From assembly GCA_031271525.1 (NCBI GenBank), contig JAISVO010000185.1:1-14918 (forward strand): 14,918 nucleotides of DNA, written 5' to 3'. Shown here one piece after another: positions 13,003 to 14,918 of the stretch. Made by a program: the position numbers and the translations under genes. Under the pieces are notes generated by a model. The model was given only the letters and a program-made list of their open reading frames with translations. It made no database searches and had not been told where the DNA came from. The first letter of the stretch is position 1. Each line of letters begins with the position of its first letter. The DNA is from Oscillospiraceae bacterium (GTDB taxonomy: Bacteria; Bacillota; Clostridia; Oscillospirales; UBA929).

Positions 13003-14838
13003 ATGAGTATGGAGCAAACCGAGGGCAAAAAGACCGTCTTCACCAAAAAACGGATGTTGATCGGCGCTCTTGCGCTGTGCGTCTGCGTGATGGTCGCGGC
13101 GCTTGTCTACATAGGGGTGTACTTCACCCAATACTTCGGGCAGAAGCGGCTGGAGGACGAAATCTCCTCCCTTTACCAAGCGATCCCCCCCGCTCCGTCC
13201 CCGTCCATACCGGCGGTTTTCGCAACGGACCCGTCCCCTTCGCCGGACGAACTTTCGCCCAGTGGCGGCCCGTCCGAACCTCCGCCGTCCGAACCACTGG
13301 CACCGCCGGTGAAAAGCGAATTTGCTATGCTGATTGAAGCCGAAAAAGAAGGAATGGCGCGCTTCGCGCCGCTTCTGGAAATCAATGAGGATTTTCGGGG
13401 GATGATGTTCATCCCGAACCTTCTGGACGACGACGGACTCGCTTTCGTGCTGGGCGATGACAACGCCTACTACCTTGACCGCGACCTGAAGGGCGAGTAC
13501 AACCTCAACGGCACCATCTTCATGCACTACCAAAACTCCCGGCTCCTGACCGACCGGAATACCGTGCTATTCGGGCACAATATGAACACCGGCGCGATGT
13601 TCGCGAAGCTTCACAACTACCACAAAGCGGAAACCTTCAAGACCGCTCCGCTGGTCCAACTGGACAGCCTAACCGGGCAGACGACTTGGATCGTCTTCGC
13701 GGCGTACGACAGCGAGCCGGACTGGGGCTATATCGCAACTAAACCGACCTTGAACGAGTTCGCAGATTTGCTGGACGAAATCAAGGGGCGGAGTCTCTTC
13801 CATACCGACGTCGATGTCACCGAAAACGACCGGATCCTCACCCTCTCCACCTGCTCCTACGCGGGCAGTTATGAGGACCTCCGGTTCGTCGTGCATGCCC
13901 GACAGCTTCGCCCGGGGGAAACCGCCCCCACAGAGGTCATCGCGACGCCGAACCCCGATCCGATTCCCTTCACCCCGCCTGACCAAATCGCCCGGAAGGA
14001 TATGAAGGCAGCAGCGACCGCCGTTATGCAACACCCTCGGTCGCTAAAAACCTACTACTATCAAATTGGAGACGGCAAGATCGAGTGGTATTCGGGCGGC
14101 TCCACCCTACAGGGCCCCTACAAACGCCTTGACGGAAAGGTTAAGCCGGGCAGCCTGCTGAGCGCGGCATACCATCCGGGGGAAGAGAAGGTCTATTACG
14201 CGCTCGACCACTACAACGGCAATCAGGGGATTTACTTCCTAACCAGCAAATATCCCAGCAGCAACATCCGCTTCGTGCCGAACAGCGGCGCGGTCACGCC
14301 CGCTGGGGAGGACGCTGTCTCGCCGTCCCTCAGCTACACGCTGGACACGATGTGGCTCCTCTACACCGTCAAGAAAGCCGATACCGAGGAGATTTACCGC
14401 GCGCCGGTCACCAACAACAAGCTGGGGACCCCGGAACTGGTTTATACTCTTCCGTCCAACACCGGGGCGCGGGTGATCGGACAGGTCGCCTACGCCAACG
14501 AGGTGATGGTCTTCTGGCATGAGAAGGGCAGCCAAATCGTACGGGGCACATGGATCGGCTCGGGCGAGGTATTCTACCCGCAGTTCAATGGGCAGAACGA
14601 CCGGCTCACCCTCTACGGCGAGGTGAGCGACGGAAAAATCAAGGTAATGGCGGAGAAGGACGGTCTGCTGACCCCCGCTGTCTTCGACCTAACCAGCCTC
14701 CCGGCGAAGCCCGTACCGCCCCCGCAAACACCCAAAGAGTTGCCGGTTGAAGTCTCCGCGGAACCGGCGACGCCTGTTGAAACACCGATTGACGCGGAGA
14801 AGCCCGCCCCGCCCGCCGAATCCCCCGTTACGCCGTAA
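13003..14838 (+). CDS. Membrane-anchored class B sortase with C-terminal beta-rich domain
   Basis: The 611-residue protein has a cytoplasmic basic start, one membrane helix (about 17-42), a Pro/Ser-rich linker (61-103) and a sortase domain (about 105-303). Catalytic residues are H192 in LFGHNM, C284 in LSTCSY and R294 in LRFVVHAR. The phrase GTIFMHYQNS and the long insert before the Cys point to class B. The protein then continues through a linker into a roughly 230-residue region (335-565) rich in aromatic beta-strand segments, followed by a Pro/Glu-rich tail. Sortases transfer surface proteins to the cell wall or to each other; the C-terminal region is extra. The start is ATG 13003 after GGAGGG (nine bases); ATG 13009 is an alternative. 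No sorting-signal substrate is encoded in the window. Confidence 0.9.
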   Translation: MSMEQTEGKKTVFTKKRMLIGALALCVCVMVAALVYIGVYFTQYFGQKRLEDEISSLYQAIPPAPSPSIPAVFATDPSPSPDELSPSGGPSEPPPSEPLAPPVKSEFAMLIEAEKEGMARFAPLLEINEDFRGMMFIPNLLDDDGLAFVLGDDNAYYLDRDLKGEYNLNGTIFMHYQNSRLLTDRNTVLFGHNMNTGAMFAKLHNYHKAETFKTAPLVQLDSLTGQTTWIVFAAYDSEPDWGYIATKPTLNEFADLLDEIKGRSLFHTDVDVTENDRILTLSTCSYAGSYEDLRFVVHARQLRPGETAPTEVIATPNPDPIPFTPPDQIARKDMKAAATAVMQHPRSLKTYYYQIGDGKIEWYSGGSTLQGPYKRLDGKVKPGSLLSAAYHPGEEKVYYALDHYNGNQGIYFLTSKYPSSNIRFVPNSGAVTPAGEDAVSPSLSYTLDTMWLLYTVKKADTEEIYRAPVTNNKLGTPELVYTLPSNTGARVIGQVAYANEVMVFWHEKGSQIVRGTWIGSGEVFYPQFNGQNDRLTLYGEVSDGKIKVMAEKDGLLTPAVFDLTSLPAKPVPPPQTPKELPVEVSAEPATPVETPIDAEKPAPPAESPVTP

Positions 14839-14868
14839 CGCGGTAAGTAAGCGACAAGCCGCTCATAC

Positions 14869-14899
14869 ATCCACCGGGACGGGATACGCACAGGTGGAT
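14869..14899 (+). terminator. Possible terminator after the sortase gene
   Basis: ATCCACC (14869-14875) and GGTGGAT (14893-14899) are a perfect seven-bp inverted repeat followed by TTTGG. The 17-base loop is long for a terminator, so the call is tentative. Confidence 0.4.
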
Positions 14900-14918
14900 T
14901 TTGGTGAGTTTAAGTATT

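Noticed and set aside
12805..13533. Upstream in-frame extension of PadR giving a 351-residue protein
   Set aside because: It crosses the padR promoter and the divergent sortase gene; the true start at 12804 has a perfect AAGGAGGT site.
14449..14466. LPSNTG within the sortase protein, resembling an LPXTG sorting signal
   Set aside because: It has one residue too many between Pro and Thr and is not followed by a membrane helix and basic tail.

Overview
The window looks like chromosomal DNA of a GC-rich Gram-positive anaerobe of the Clostridia, most likely an Oscillospirales/Ruminococcaceae-type bacterium. The reasons are the rpmH-rnpA-yidD-yidC-jag block, strong Shine-Dalgarno sites (GGAGG types), sigma-A-like promoters that almost all have 17-bp spacers, a class B sortase, a PadR/DUF1700/DUF4097 module and a two-subunit iron-sulfur fumarase. 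The taxon is an inference from gene content; no rRNA or tRNA gene was seen.

Left region (6-4130, all minus strand). A strong promoter at 4102-4130 drives rpmH, rnpA, yidD, yidC (TTG start), jag and a 75-residue unknown gene. These genes overlap or are closely spaced, and a hairpin terminator at 907-934 ends the unit. The unit makes ribosomal protein L34, the RNase P protein, the membrane-protein insertion machinery and an RNA-binding protein. The YidC has a long Ala-rich, probably coiled-coil insertion in its extracellular loop. Beyond the terminator, under its own promoter, lies a 264-residue soluble protein (6-800) that reads as the two cytoplasmic parts of MotA joined without membrane helices and followed by a FliG C-terminal-like domain. 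It is the strangest gene in the window.

Middle region (4269-9342, plus strand). An XRE/TPR regulator with lower-GC sequence occupies the place beside rpmH where dnaA is usually found. Next come a fumarase alpha/beta pair with a 4-bp overlap, a cation P-type ATPase, and a small ComFB-family protein. Each of these transcription units has a recognisable promoter. A 12-bp-stem hairpin at 9396-9423 separates this strand from the converging operon on the other side.

Right region (9438-12915, minus strand). An operon runs padR, DUF1700 membrane protein, DUF4097 exported protein, ABC ATPase, ABC permease. Genes within the two halves overlap, and a possible internal promoter precedes the ABC pair. 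This arrangement suggests a PadR-controlled, envelope-related response and transport module. Divergently (12952-14838, plus strand) lies a membrane-anchored class B sortase with an unusual roughly 230-residue beta-rich C-terminal domain and Pro-rich linkers. No CRISPR array, insertion sequence, tRNA or rRNA was found. All intergenic stretches are shorter than 300 bases.
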